This document shows positions 52,085-61,303 of a stretch of 64,000 nucleotides of DNA, piece after piece. The first letter of the stretch is position 1. Each line of letters starts with the position of its first letter. Made by a program: the position numbers and the translations under genes. This stretch comes from Hydrogenovibrio sp. JE_KL2 (lineage in GTDB: Bacteria > Pseudomonadota > Gammaproteobacteria > Thiomicrospirales > Thiomicrospiraceae), in the NCBI RefSeq assembly GCF_009296185.1, contig NZ_WBJR01000001.1, positions 496,001 to 560,000 on the forward strand, written 5' to 3'. The notes under the pieces are model-generated. The model was not told the origin of the DNA and made no database searches. It saw only the letters and a program-made list of their open reading frames with translations.

Positions 52085-53287
52085 TTATTTGCCTTTTTCG
52101 AGAGGCAATTCTGAAGAATAACAGTAGAAAACCTGATCGCCACCGTGTTTTTTGGCTTGGTACATTGCTTTGTCAGCCAAACGTAGCAGGCCGCTCACAT
52201 CCTGCGCTTGTCTTGGCGCCTCTGAGATGCCGATACTGACCAAAGGGTAAATAACTTTACCAGCCACTTCAATCGGCTGATGAATCTTGTCAAGCAGTTT
52301 CCCCGCAATGCTTTTAATATCAAATTCTTCATCCAGTACCACAAAACTGATGATGAATTCGTCACCCCCCAACCTGGCAGATTCTGCAATTTGTCCTTGC
52401 TCATAAAGCGGATTCCGGTTGAAGTTTTCTACGCATTCCTTCAAGCAGTCGGCTATGTGTTTAAGAACGCTGTCGCCGGTTTCATGACCGTAATGATCAT
52501 TGATATGTTTAAACTTGTCAGCATCCACTAAGAAGAAGTATAGACGAGCATTTTTTCGATAGATGTTTTCCAGAGCCAGTTCCGAGGAGACGGTGAAATA
52601 ACGGCGGTTGTTCAGTTCTGTTAGTGGCTCAACATAGGCTAAATTCTCAAGTTGTATTTGGCGCTCTTGCAGGGCGTTTACCAAAGCGATATTTTCGAGG
52701 TTCATCGCAAAGCTGTCTTTGATTCGATTGTAGAAGCGGAAAGATGCGGTATACACAAAAAAGGTATAAAACAAAGTCATGATAAAAAAGGTAAAAGAAT
52801 ACTCTGGAGTTTTGAATAGTGCCCAATAGTTGAGTGCCACCATAGCGGGTAAAGAAAACAAAATATGGGAAACGATCATATTGCCGTGCGTTGACAGCGA
52901 AATAAGCGGTATGCCGCCCATTACCATCAGTAGCATGAGCTGTAATGCCAAAGGGTGATCCAAGTTGTAAAAGCAAGCCAAACTTGCCCACACCATACCC
53001 GAAATAAACGTCACAGCATAACTGTATGGAATTAAGGTGTTTGGCGGAAATATGCCACGATTATGTAGCATTAAAACAAAAAAACGTAGCCCAGCAATCA
53101 TCAAGCTTGCAACTAACCATCCCCAGGACCATATATTTTTTTCAACATTGATTAAGACATAAGAAATAATTGACACGACCAAAAGTGAAAAACCAAGCGT
53201 CAACCACATTCCGCGCATCATTTCGCTGAAAAGGCGTGCGTTCAACTCAGCTTTTATTTCCCTTGGGTTAGGTTTGAAGTTATCCAT
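52085..53287 (-). CDS. Membrane-bound diguanylate cyclase
   Basis: Encodes 400 aa from ATG 53287, preceded on the minus strand by AAAGGAG; a frame open 15 codons further up begins MLNFFTT and lacks a site. Six predicted transmembrane helices (about residues 25-195; MASE-like, unclassified) precede a GGDEF domain with ARLGGDEF and the closing LADKAMYQAKKHGGDQV. The residues five positions before GGDEF do not form an RxxD inhibitory site. It should synthesise c-di-GMP in response to an unknown membrane signal. The catalytic motif is partly encoded by a dispersed-repeat core. Confidence 0.9.
   Translation of the reverse strand: MDNFKPNPREIKAELNARLFSEMMRGMWLTLGFSLLVVSIISYVLINVEKNIWSWGWLVASLMIAGLRFFVLMLHNRGIFPPNTLIPYSYAVTFISGMVWASLACFYNLDHPLALQLMLLMVMGGIPLISLSTHGNMIVSHILFSLPAMVALNYWALFKTPEYSFTFFIMTLFYTFFVYTASFRFYNRIKDSFAMNLENIALVNALQERQIQLENLAYVEPLTELNNRRYFTVSSELALENIYRKNARLYFFLVDADKFKHINDHYGHETGDSVLKHIADCLKECVENFNRNPLYEQGQIAESARLGGDEFIISFVVLDEEFDIKSIAGKLLDKIHQPIEVAGKVIYPLVSIGISEAPRQAQDVSGLLRLADKAMYQAKKHGGDQVFYCYSSELPLEKGK
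52367..52383 (-). repeat. Dispersed repeat copy 11 over the GGDEF motif
   Basis: AATCTGCCAGGTTGGGG on the minus strand, read in frame as SARLGG of ESARLGGDEF. It is a 17-base exact match to consensus, overlapping a conserved catalytic motif. Confidence 0.85.
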
Positions 53288-53390
53288 AACCACTCCTTTT
53301 CTTTCAGTATAGGTCGTGAAGAAATTGAGCAAAATTGGTTTTGAATTAGATTTTGATATAAGGCAATTTACGAACGAATTGCTTAAAAAA

Positions 53391-53430
53391 GAAAAGAAAA
53401 AGCCTCTTATACACTTGGTATAAGAGGCTA
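53391..53430 (-). terminator. Intrinsic terminator after the S49 peptidase gene
   Basis: Perfect 12-bp stem AGCCTCTTATAC/GTATAAGAGGCT (53401-53429) with a 5-nt loop and a T-rich tract on the minus strand (53400 down to 53385), 42 bases past the stop. Confidence 0.9.
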
Positions 53431-53471
53431 GGAAGTGTAATATTAATAGTTACTAATACTTAAAATATCTA

Positions 53472-54401
53472 TTAATGAAGCTGGTTTAAGTACAACGACA
53501 GCTTGCTGGCGGTTTCGGTAGAAATATCACCCATCATCTGTTCAATCAATGACTTACGACCTTCGTAGTTTTTCTCGTTAGTATTCTTGATGATATTGCG
53601 CTCGACATAGCCGGCATCGCCCAATCCGTCGATTAAGCCGTTTTTCACCGCAGCATCTCCCAGCCAAACCAAACCTGTAAAGGTGTCTTTATTGATTTTC
53701 AAACGGTCACCGCGACCTTTTTTAACGGTTTCAATAAACTGATCATGGCTTCTATCCAAAATGTTTTTCTGGAAAAACGCACGCCCGGTTTTGTCTTCTG
53801 CCGAGAAAGGATCAATAAATGTTTTGTGCTCGCCGGCATGCATGGAACGGTTCTCGATGCCCAATTTGTCCATCAAGCCGGTAAAACCGAAAGTGTCCAT
53901 GCGCACGCCGATAGAGCCGACGATAGAACCCTTGTTGGCGAAAATTTTATCTGCCGCAACCGCAACATAGTAGCAGCCGGAAGCACACAGGTCTTGCACC
54001 ACAACGTAAACCGGCTTTTTATACTTTTCTTTTAAACGCGTGATCTCGTCATTAATCATTGCCGACTGAACAGGGCTGCCGCCAGGAGAGTTGGCTTTAA
54101 TGATGACCGCCTGCGTTTTTGGGTCTGAAAACGCTTCTCTTAGTAGCGGGTTGATAGCATCAGCACTGGTTTTAGAACCTGGCATGATCGCACCTTGCAA
54201 GCTCACGATACCGACATGTTTTGAAGCCGTTGACAGTTCATCAGAAGGAGAGATTTGCTTAACCAGCATGCCAAGAGAAATCAAGATATACAGCACAATC
54301 ACGATTTTAAGTAAGTTGCTCCAGCGGCGGCTCCAACGCTCTTGTTTGATGAAGTTCTCCGCTGCGGTAGCGAGCCTGTCGAATGCCTTGTTTTGTTCCA
54401 T
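53472..54401 (-). CDS. sppA: Signal peptide peptidase-like S49 protease (SppA type)
   Basis: Encodes 309 aa, the short SppA form. One membrane anchor (about 25-46, NLLKIVIVLYILISLGMLV) precedes the S49 domain. The nucleophile serine sits in DLCASGCYYVAVAADKIFANKGSIVGSIGV, and the SPGG motif in IKANSPGGSPVQSAMI lines the site. It digests leftover signal peptides in the inner membrane. It is transcribed divergently from uvrC. Confidence 0.92.
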   Translation of the reverse strand: MEQNKAFDRLATAAENFIKQERWSRRWSNLLKIVIVLYILISLGMLVKQISPSDELSTASKHVGIVSLQGAIMPGSKTSADAINPLLREAFSDPKTQAVIIKANSPGGSPVQSAMINDEITRLKEKYKKPVYVVVQDLCASGCYYVAVAADKIFANKGSIVGSIGVRMDTFGFTGLMDKLGIENRSMHAGEHKTFIDPFSAEDKTGRAFFQKNILDRSHDQFIETVKKGRGDRLKINKDTFTGLVWLGDAAVKNGLIDGLGDAGYVERNIIKNTNEKNYEGRKSLIEQMMGDISTETASKLSLYLNQLH

Positions 54402-54472
54402 AGTAAAATCCCTGTTCGCTAATTTCGATATAATACGAATAATTTAATAAGTTCAACTATTCTACTGGAAAC

Positions 54473-56305
54473 ATGTCTCAAAACGAAAACTTTGACCTGA
54501 CCCTCTTTTTGAAAAACCTCACCGAACGTCCCGGGGTTTATCAAATGCTGAATGCCGAAGGCGAAGTCATCTATGTTGGTAAAGCAAAAAATCTAAAGCG
54601 ACGAGTCTCCAGCTACTTCAATAAAAACCATCAAGAAATCAAAACACGCGCTTTGGTGGAGCAAGTTGCCAGTATCGAAGTGACACTTACCGACACGGAA
54701 TCCGAAGCGCTGATTCTTGAGAACACGCTCATTAAACGCTACAAGCCGCGTTACAACATTTTGTTCCGCGATGATAAGTCTTATCCCTATATTTTCGTTT
54801 CAACCTCCAAGCAGTTCCCGTCGCTGAGTTATCACCGTGGCGCTAAGCGAAGAGTAGGGCGTTACTTCGGTCCTTTCCCTAACGCATCTGCCGTGCATCA
54901 AACGCTTGACAGCTTGCAAAAGATCTTCCCTGTAAGACAATGTAATGAGTCTGTTTTCAACCATCGTTCGCGACCTTGTTTGCAATATCAAATCAAGCGT
55001 TGTACCGGGCCTTGTGTCGACGGTTTGGTTACGAAGGAAGCCTATGACGAAGACGTGCAACATACCATTGCCTTTTTGGAAGGAAAAAGTTTTGAGTTGA
55101 TCGATGAATTCGCCGATAAAATGCAGCAGGCATCTGAAGAACTCGAGTTTGAAAAGGCAGCTTCTTACCGGGACAAGATTTCGGCTTTACGAGCCATTCA
55201 AAGTCAGCATCTCATTAACCAACCCGGCAGTCAGGACTCGGATGTAATTGCGCTCGAAAGACAAGCAGGGCAAACCTGTGTTTCTCTGATGATGTACCGA
55301 GGCGGCAACCTGTGGGGAAGTCAGAATCATTTCCCGAAAATGGATGCGGATTCAACCGAAGAAGAAATACTCTCCGCATTTATCAGTCAGCATTATTTGG
55401 ATTTGCCGTTGCCCAAAGTGATTCTGTTAGAGCACAAAATGGAAGAACAGGCCAACCTGGCAGATTTATTGTCTCAACAAGGTATGGGCAAAGTCGAAAT
55501 CAAACAGCCGACGAACAAGGTCACCAAAGGCTTAATGTCGTTGGCGAAAACCAATGCGGCCTCCGGTTTGAAACAACATATTACCCAAAAAGCCTCGCAG
55601 ATGGACCGTGTCAAAGCGCTTCAAGAAGTATTGTTGCTTGCACACTTACCCAACCATATCGAGTGTTTTGACATCAGCCACACCCAAGGTAATCAGACGG
55701 TTGCCAGTTGCGTGGTTTTCGGTGAAGGCGTGCCTAATACCAATGCCTATCGCAAGTTCAATATAGAAGGTATCCAACCCGGAGATGACTACGCGGCAAT
55801 GCGCCAGGTCATCAGCAGGCGTTACAGCCGTTTGAAAAAAGAAAACAAGCCACTTCCCGATTTGGTGTTGGTCGATGGCGGTAAAGGGCAGTTGAATCAA
55901 GCCATTGAAGTCTTTAAAGAACTGGATCTGGAAAGTGTGCCTTTGGTTTCCGTTGCCAAAGGAGAAGGGCGTAAAGCCGGGTTGGAAATACTCTACACGC
56001 CAGAGAACTTTGAAGGCATTGATCTTGAAGCGGATGACATCGCGTTACATCTGATTAATCATGTTCGAGATGAAGCTCATCGTTTTGCCATCACCAGCCA
56101 CCGTGCCCGTAGGCAAAAAGCACAGACACACTCCAGAATTGAAGACATCCCTGGCGTTGGCGCCAAAACCCGCCAAAAACTATTGCTGCATTTTGGTGGT
56201 ATTACCGATGTTAAAAATGCAGCGGTGTCAGAGCTGCAAAAAGTACCGGGCATCAGTGGCAATATGGCGCAAACCATTTACGATTTTTTCCATGGAGATA
56301 TTTAA
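54473..56305 (+). CDS. uvrC: Excinuclease ABC subunit C
   Basis: Encodes 610 aa. GIY-YIG nuclease domain (GVYQMLNAEGEVIYVGKAKNLKRRV), UVR motif (ELEFEKAASYRDKISAL), RNase H-like endonuclease (IECFDISHTQGNQTVASCVVF; LPDLVLVDGGKGQLNQA) and the C-terminal double helix-hairpin-helix (IPGVGAKTRQKLLLHFGG). It makes both incisions in nucleotide-excision repair. A dispersed-repeat core is inside the gene at 55452-55467, again translated as ANLADL. Followed by pgsA, as in many gammaproteobacteria. Confidence 0.97.
   Translation: MSQNENFDLTLFLKNLTERPGVYQMLNAEGEVIYVGKAKNLKRRVSSYFNKNHQEIKTRALVEQVASIEVTLTDTESEALILENTLIKRYKPRYNILFRDDKSYPYIFVSTSKQFPSLSYHRGAKRRVGRYFGPFPNASAVHQTLDSLQKIFPVRQCNESVFNHRSRPCLQYQIKRCTGPCVDGLVTKEAYDEDVQHTIAFLEGKSFELIDEFADKMQQASEELEFEKAASYRDKISALRAIQSQHLINQPGSQDSDVIALERQAGQTCVSLMMYRGGNLWGSQNHFPKMDADSTEEEILSAFISQHYLDLPLPKVILLEHKMEEQANLADLLSQQGMGKVEIKQPTNKVTKGLMSLAKTNAASGLKQHITQKASQMDRVKALQEVLLLAHLPNHIECFDISHTQGNQTVASCVVFGEGVPNTNAYRKFNIEGIQPGDDYAAMRQVISRRYSRLKKENKPLPDLVLVDGGKGQLNQAIEVFKELDLESVPLVSVAKGEGRKAGLEILYTPENFEGIDLEADDIALHLINHVRDEAHRFAITSHRARRQKAQTHSRIEDIPGVGAKTRQKLLLHFGGITDVKNAAVSELQKVPGISGNMAQTIYDFFHGDI
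55452..55467 (-). repeat. Dispersed repeat copy 12, inside uvrC
   Basis: Minus-strand AAATCTGCCAGGTTGG within uvrC, read in frame on the plus strand as ANLADL, the same six residues as the dnaE copy. Confidence 0.92.
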
Positions 56306-56432
56306 GGACAGGGGCAAAACGCGCCTCTTATTGTTGAATGGTTTGTTATTCGTCCAAAAAGCTAAGTTTCCCCTCTGTAAGCGGGATGACTATGATAAGA
56401 TTCCTTAAAATTCACAACTTCAAAACAAAAGA

Positions 56433-57014
56433 ATGCAATATTTAAGATCACTCCCTATGTTAATGACCTGGACAAGAGTTGCCTTGATTCCGGTTTTTTT
56501 AATCTGCTATTTTTCTCCTATTCCTGACGCACGTTTCTGGGCCGGGCTGGCATTTATGATTGCCGCTATTACCGATTGGTTTGACGGTTTCTTTGCAAGA
56601 AAGCTTAATGTCAGCAGTAAACTAGGCGCGTTTCTTGACCCAGTCGCAGACAAGTTGATTGTCTCGGCAGCGCTGATTGTCGTTTCGGTGGAGTATCAAA
56701 ACCTATGGGTAACCTTGTCCGCTATCGTTATCATGATGCGAGAAATCAGTATCTCCGCACTACGTGAATGGATGGCAGAAAACAATGCACGCGAAGTGGT
56801 CGCGGTTTCCAAGCTAGGAAAGATAAAGACAGCTTCCCAATTAGCGGCTTTGACGTGGTTGATTTATGGCGGCAGCTTGTGGGGCATTAACTGGGGTGAA
56901 CTCGGCTTTCCAATGCTTTATTTTGCCGCAGCCTTAACGATTATTACTTGGTGGCAATATTCCGTGGCCGCACTTCCCGTTTTAAGGGATGCAGCTCAAG
57001 ACGAAAATCACTAA
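56433..57014 (+). CDS. pgsA: CDP-diacylglycerol-glycerol-3-phosphate 3-phosphatidyltransferase
   Basis: Encodes 193 aa, an integral membrane CDP-alcohol phosphatidyltransferase. The signature D-x2-D-G-x2-AR...G-x8-D-x3-D is present as DWFDGFFARKLNVSSKLGAFLDPVADK. It makes phosphatidylglycerol phosphate, the route to phosphatidylglycerol and cardiolipin. ATG 56433 is taken, but ATG 56457 (MLMTWTRVALIP) is equally plausible because neither has a clear ribosome site. Confidence 0.93.
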   Translation: MQYLRSLPMLMTWTRVALIPVFLICYFSPIPDARFWAGLAFMIAAITDWFDGFFARKLNVSSKLGAFLDPVADKLIVSAALIVVSVEYQNLWVTLSAIVIMMREISISALREWMAENNAREVVAVSKLGKIKTASQLAALTWLIYGGSLWGINWGELGFPMLYFAAALTIITWWQYSVAALPVLRDAAQDENH

Positions 57015-57089
57015 AACGTCTAGTGCAAACGAGCGGTGAAAGCCGCTCTATTTGCCGGATAGCGCCCCTCAAAATTTCTGAAAAAAAGC

Positions 57090-57117
57090 TTGTAATTTTT
57101 CTGACACATCCTATAAT
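57090..57117 (+). promoter_or_regulatory. Promoter of the tRNA-Gly/Cys/Leu cluster
   Basis: TTGTAA (57090-57095), a 16-base spacer and TATAAT (57112-57117), ending 16 bases before the first tRNA. Confidence 0.85.
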
Positions 57118-57133
57118 ACGCCCTCATTACGAA

Positions 57134-57208
57134 GCGGGAATAGCTCAGCGGTAGAGCACAACCTTGCCAAGGTTGGGGTCGCGAGTTCGATCCTCGTTTC
57201 CCGCTCCA
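57134..57208 (+). tRNA. tRNA-Gly (GCC)
   Basis: Acceptor GCGGGAA pairs with TTCCCGC; the anticodon loop TTGCCAA gives GCC; the T-arm TTCGATC and encoded CCA are present. First of three tRNAs behind one promoter. Confidence 0.97.
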
Positions 57209-57210
57209 AT

Positions 57211-57284
57211 GGCGCGATAGCAAAGAGGTTATGCAGTGGATTGCAAATCCATCTAGCCCGGTTCGATTCCGGGTCGCGCCTCCA
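57211..57284 (+). tRNA. tRNA-Cys (GCA)
   Basis: Acceptor GGCGCGA pairs with TCGCGCC; the anticodon loop TTGCAAA gives GCA; T-arm GTTCGATTC; CCA encoded. It starts two bases after tRNA-Gly. An AT-rich palindrome (57285-57311) follows. Confidence 0.97.
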
Positions 57285-57360
57285 TTTTTTATAAAGTCTT
57301 TATAAAAAACAAATCAAGCATTCGTAATACAAATCCAACGCTTCGGCGAACCACCTATCA

Positions 57361-57447
57361 GCCCAGGTGGCGAAATTGGTAGACGCAAGGGACTTAAAAT
57401 CCCTCGGTGGCAACACCGTGCCGGTTCGATTCCGGCCCTGGGCACCA
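57361..57447 (+). tRNA. tRNA-Leu (TAA)
   Basis: Acceptor GCCCAGG pairs with CCTGGGC; the anticodon loop CTTAAAA gives TAA; a long variable arm (TCGGTGGCAACACCGT) marks a class II tRNA; CCA encoded. It is the last tRNA before the accessory secretion block. Confidence 0.97.
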
Positions 57448-57801
57448 TTTGTATTTTCCCGTGTTTATGCCTAAATAATCTTTTTAGACATGCTTTGTGT
57501 TTTTACGGTCATTTAAGAATTCCCATACTTCGCTTTAAAACTTAAGGCTCTCTTTAAGTAACCTAGCTTTAATCTCTCTTTCATAAAAAACACATAAATA
57601 TTGTGTGTAATTCAATTCTCTTTTGTAGGGCGATAACTTATTTTTGTTGTAAAAAGTTGCCTCAATTTAAGATAATCGTGGCGCGTTTTAGTAAATGCTT
57701 TTATATTATCCCGTAAAAAATAACTAGTTTTATGGCTGTTAAGCTGAATGAAAACAACTTTTTCTATAACAAGCTTTTAGCTTGGCAAAAGGCCGCCTGT
57801 G
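57448..57801 (+). other. AT-rich gap between tRNA-Leu and the secretion operon
   Basis: 354 bases without a convincing ORF or RNA gene. It is markedly AT-rich with several short A/T runs. A TATATT at about 57702 could be a -10 element for the operon but lacks a good partner. No direct repeat of the tRNA-Leu 3' end was seen within the window to the right. Confidence 0.5.
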
Positions 57802-59922
57802 ATGAGTAAACCCGATAATACATTTCAAAGTTTTATACTGCTTTTAAAGCTGATTAACGTTCCAGTTGATGCAAAGCTGCTACGACAAGATTATGGAAAA
57901 CAAGATGACTGGGATACTTCAGATTTATTGTATGTCGCCAAAAATCTTCTTGATCTTAAAGCCAGTCGTAAAGAAGTTACGCAAAAGCATTTAATGAAAT
58001 TGCCAACACCTTTCTTGCTTGAAACCAAGCAGGGAGGCGTTTTATTGGTTGCTCAATGGTTAGGTGATGGTAAAGCCTTAGTGCAAGATGCTTCATTGCC
58101 TTCGCCTCATGAGCTTGATAAAGATGAGTTGTGGGAGCAAATCACAGGCGTTAGTTTGTCATTCAAAGTTAAGACAGTCAAAGACTCTTCAGTTGAACAA
58201 AAATTTGGCTATGCTTGGTTTTTACGGGCTATGCTTGAGCAAAGAATGATTTTTTCTCAAGTTATTCTTGCCGCAATCTTTATTCAGATATTTGCTCTTG
58301 TTGCGCCTTTGTTCTCGATGGTGGTAATGGATAAGGTTTTCAGCGCAAGCAGTGTAAACACGCTTAATGTCCTATTTATCGGTGTAGTCATTCTGACTAT
58401 TTTTGAGTTTGTACTGTCTCTTATGAGAAAACATATACTCAGCCATGCAACAACCAAATTAGACATTATCTTATCCACCAAGGTTTTTAGAAAGCTCACA
58501 CATTTGCCAATTGGTTTTTTTACCAAACGCCAAACTGGAGATACTGTAGTTCGTATTAAAGAGCTTGAGTCCATTCGTAGTTTTGTTAGTGGCTACGGTT
58601 TAACTGTGTTGATTGATTTTCCGTTCAGTCTGATCATTCTTGCAGTCATGTTCATGTTTAGTGCAGAAATTACGTTAATTGCCATTCTTGGCATCATCAT
58701 GTTTTTTGTTGTTTATGGGGTTGTTAATCCATTTTTGAAGGAACGCTTACATCAGAAGCATAAAATGACCGTCGATAATCAGTCTTATCTTGTGGAAGCT
58801 GTAAGAGGAATGGATACTCTGAAATCAATGGCACTTGAAGCCCAAATGCAGCGACGTTGGGAGAGGCAAGTAGCCGACCACAGTCATTTTGCAGAAAAGT
58901 CAGAAGGCCTGTCTGGAAATGTTTCTCAAGTTGGACAGTTTATTTCAAAAGGTACTGTTGCGCTGACAATGTATTTTGGTGCTATGGGGGTTTTAAACGG
59001 CACGCTAACTCCAGGGCAAATGATTGCGATGAATATGCTAGTGGGTCGTGTTATGGCACCGGCACAACGTATTGCCCAAATGTTGATGCAAATGCATCAA
59101 GTTTCCATTTCTGTTAAGAGACTTGGTGAAATTTTGGATGCGCATGAAGAGCCTAATTTAAAAAAGCATAGACAACATATGCCAGCTATTCAAGGGGCGG
59201 TTAAGTTTGAAAATGTGACGTTCAAGTACGCTGAGAACAGCCCTGTGGTGTTAGATGACATTAGCTTTGATGTCAAAGCGGGCGAAGTGGTTGGTATTGT
59301 TGGTGCATCTGGTGCTGGCAAGTCGACATTGGTCAGGATGCTTTTAAAGCTTTATCAGCCAAATTCTGGAAAAATTTACGTCGATGGGTTGCCTTTAACG
59401 CAGTACGACCCAATTTGGCTTAGACGCAATATAGGCGTTGTATTGCAAGATAATTTGCTTTTTAATCTCTCTGTTAGGGATAACATAGCCATTACCGATA
59501 CAACCGTTCCGAATGAAAAAATAGAGCAAGTTGCAAAATTAGCCGGTGTCGATGAGTTTGTTCATCATCTTGAGCATGGCTATGACACTTTAGTTGGAGA
59601 GCAAGGCTCTCTTTTATCAGCAGGACAACGTCAAAGAGTCGCTATTGCGCGTGCGTTAATCACTGATCCTCATATTCTGATTTTAGATGAAGCAACCAGT
59701 GATCTGGACTCAAAGTCAGAACACATTATCCAAACGCATATGCAAGAGATGACTGAAGGGCGAACCACATTTATTGTGGCACATCGTTTATCGACATTAA
59801 AAATGGTGGACAAAATTATCGTTTTGGAAAATGGGCACATCGTAGAGTCTGGAACGCATCAGGAATTGTTGGAGAAAAAAGGTCATTTTTATGACTATTA
59901 CCAACTACAGAAAGTTGCCTAA
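57802..59922 (+). CDS. Type I secretion ABC transporter (HlyB/LapB-like)
   Basis: Encodes 706 aa. An N-terminal C39-like domain (about 1-130) lacks the catalytic Cys, as expected for transporters of RTX-type proteins with no leader cleavage. Six transmembrane helices (about 150-430) follow. The ATPase carries Walker A GASGAGKST (about 500), signature LSAGQRQRVAIARAL (about 605) and Walker B ILILDEATSDLD (about 625). It energises one-step export through both membranes with the next gene's protein and TolC. ATG 57802 follows a GTG at 57799. Confidence 0.93.
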   Translation: MSKPDNTFQSFILLLKLINVPVDAKLLRQDYGKQDDWDTSDLLYVAKNLLDLKASRKEVTQKHLMKLPTPFLLETKQGGVLLVAQWLGDGKALVQDASLPSPHELDKDELWEQITGVSLSFKVKTVKDSSVEQKFGYAWFLRAMLEQRMIFSQVILAAIFIQIFALVAPLFSMVVMDKVFSASSVNTLNVLFIGVVILTIFEFVLSLMRKHILSHATTKLDIILSTKVFRKLTHLPIGFFTKRQTGDTVVRIKELESIRSFVSGYGLTVLIDFPFSLIILAVMFMFSAEITLIAILGIIMFFVVYGVVNPFLKERLHQKHKMTVDNQSYLVEAVRGMDTLKSMALEAQMQRRWERQVADHSHFAEKSEGLSGNVSQVGQFISKGTVALTMYFGAMGVLNGTLTPGQMIAMNMLVGRVMAPAQRIAQMLMQMHQVSISVKRLGEILDAHEEPNLKKHRQHMPAIQGAVKFENVTFKYAENSPVVLDDISFDVKAGEVVGIVGASGAGKSTLVRMLLKLYQPNSGKIYVDGLPLTQYDPIWLRRNIGVVLQDNLLFNLSVRDNIAITDTTVPNEKIEQVAKLAGVDEFVHHLEHGYDTLVGEQGSLLSAGQRQRVAIARALITDPHILILDEATSDLDSKSEHIIQTHMQEMTEGRTTFIVAHRLSTLKMVDKIIVLENGHIVESGTHQELLEKKGHFYDYYQLQKVA

Positions 59923-61294
59923 GTTAACCCAAAAACAAGTAAAAAGCATGATGCAAACAAAAAACACCGAAACAACAGCTTTAACCAGTGCAGAAGCAAT
60001 TTTGCACGAAAAACTTCCAACGATTGTTTGGTTAATTCCGACAAGCATTATTTTGCTAACCACTATTTTGATCATTTGGGCAAGCGTTTCGACAGTGGAT
60101 ATCATTAACCATGCAACCGGTGAAGTAGTAACGGACGAGAGGGTTAAAAAGATACAACCCAAGGCATTGGGTACCATTGATGAGATTTTGGTTCACAACG
60201 GACAGCACGTTAAGAAAGGTGATCTGCTAATACAGCTTGATACCAAAGTCGCATCTGCTTCTTACACCCAATCTGCGCTAGAGTTTTCGTCATTGAGAGA
60301 AAAGTATTTACGGTTGAATACTATCTCACTATGTCTTCAAAACAAAATGAAGGGCAAGGACTGTATTGCAAGTTTTGTGGCGCCACAAGATATGAAGCCA
60401 AGCCAAGTTAAAAAGGCATATTTGGTTTTTACCGCTCAGTGGTCGCATTACCAAGAAAAATTAGATCTGCTTGAAAGCAAGGTCGAGGTCGCGGAAAAAA
60501 GCGCACAAAACTACTCCGATGAGATGAATGAAAATGAAAAACTAATTCCCATGTATGAGGAACACTTGACTCGCCTTAAAGAGCTAAAGAAACATAATAT
60601 GGCCAGCCAAAGACAGCTTGATGAAATGCAGGAAAAGTACCTGATACAGATGCAAAAAGTAAACAGACAAAAGCGTTTTCAGGCTAAAGCAGTCGCGGAT
60701 CTACTAGTGGCAAAAACCGAGTTACTTGTTTACAAAAAAGAGTTTAACGAGCAAATAGAAACAGAGCTCAGCGACACAGAAAAGAAGCTGAACGTACAGC
60801 GTAATGAGTCTAGTAAATTAAAACGCGAGTTGGATGAAAAATCTCTATATAGCCCGATTGATGGGGTTGTCAATAACCTAAAAGTCACCACTATTGGTGG
60901 AGTTGTCCAGCCAGCAGAAGAGTTAATGGAAATCATCCCAAAAGACACGCCGCTTGATGTCAAATTAAAAGTACTCAATAAAGATATTGGCTTTGTGTAT
61001 GTCGGGCAAAAAGTCAGAGTTAAATTGGACACCTTTAATTTCACTAAATATGGTGCGCTCAATGGGCATATTATCAGAGTGTCTGATGCGGCAACGCTTG
61101 ATGACAAAAAAGGGTTGGTGTATGAGGCTTATGTCAGGCTGGATAAAGATAGTATTCGTGTAGGGCAGAAGGATGTTAAGTTAATTCCTGGAATGACTGC
61201 GGTGGCAGATATTTTAACAGGCGAACGTAAGTTGATTGAATACATTTTAACGCCAATCATGCGCTATAAAGATGAAGTAATGAGAGAGAGGTAA
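59891..61294 (+). CDS. Type I secretion membrane fusion protein (HlyD family)
   Basis: Encodes up to 467 aa. One membrane helix (about 45-66) precedes a lipoyl/barrel-sandwich segment (IQPKALGTIDEILVHNGQHVKKGDLLIQLDT). A long coiled coil (about 150-305) and the returning lipoyl/beta-barrel part (YSPIDGVVNNLKVTTIGGVVQPAEELMEIIP) follow. It bridges the ABC transporter to TolC. The frame overlaps the ABC gene by 32 bases; a start at ATG 59948 would avoid the overlap, and the true one is uncertain. The final residues (ILTPIMRYKDEVMRER) are typical. Confidence 0.92.
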   Translation: MTITNYRKLPKLTQKQVKSMMQTKNTETTALTSAEAILHEKLPTIVWLIPTSIILLTTILIIWASVSTVDIINHATGEVVTDERVKKIQPKALGTIDEILVHNGQHVKKGDLLIQLDTKVASASYTQSALEFSSLREKYLRLNTISLCLQNKMKGKDCIASFVAPQDMKPSQVKKAYLVFTAQWSHYQEKLDLLESKVEVAEKSAQNYSDEMNENEKLIPMYEEHLTRLKELKKHNMASQRQLDEMQEKYLIQMQKVNRQKRFQAKAVADLLVAKTELLVYKKEFNEQIETELSDTEKKLNVQRNESSKLKRELDEKSLYSPIDGVVNNLKVTTIGGVVQPAEELMEIIPKDTPLDVKLKVLNKDIGFVYVGQKVRVKLDTFNFTKYGALNGHIIRVSDAATLDDKKGLVYEAYVRLDKDSIRVGQKDVKLIPGMTAVADILTGERKLIEYILTPIMRYKDEVMRER

Positions 61295-61303
61295 GGAAAC
61301 AGC

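Noticed and set aside
57160-57180. CCAAGGTTGGGG in tRNA-Gly resembles the dispersed repeat core
   Set aside because: It is the ordinary anticodon stem and adjoining variable region of tRNA-Gly(GCC); the flanking bases do not match the repeat.
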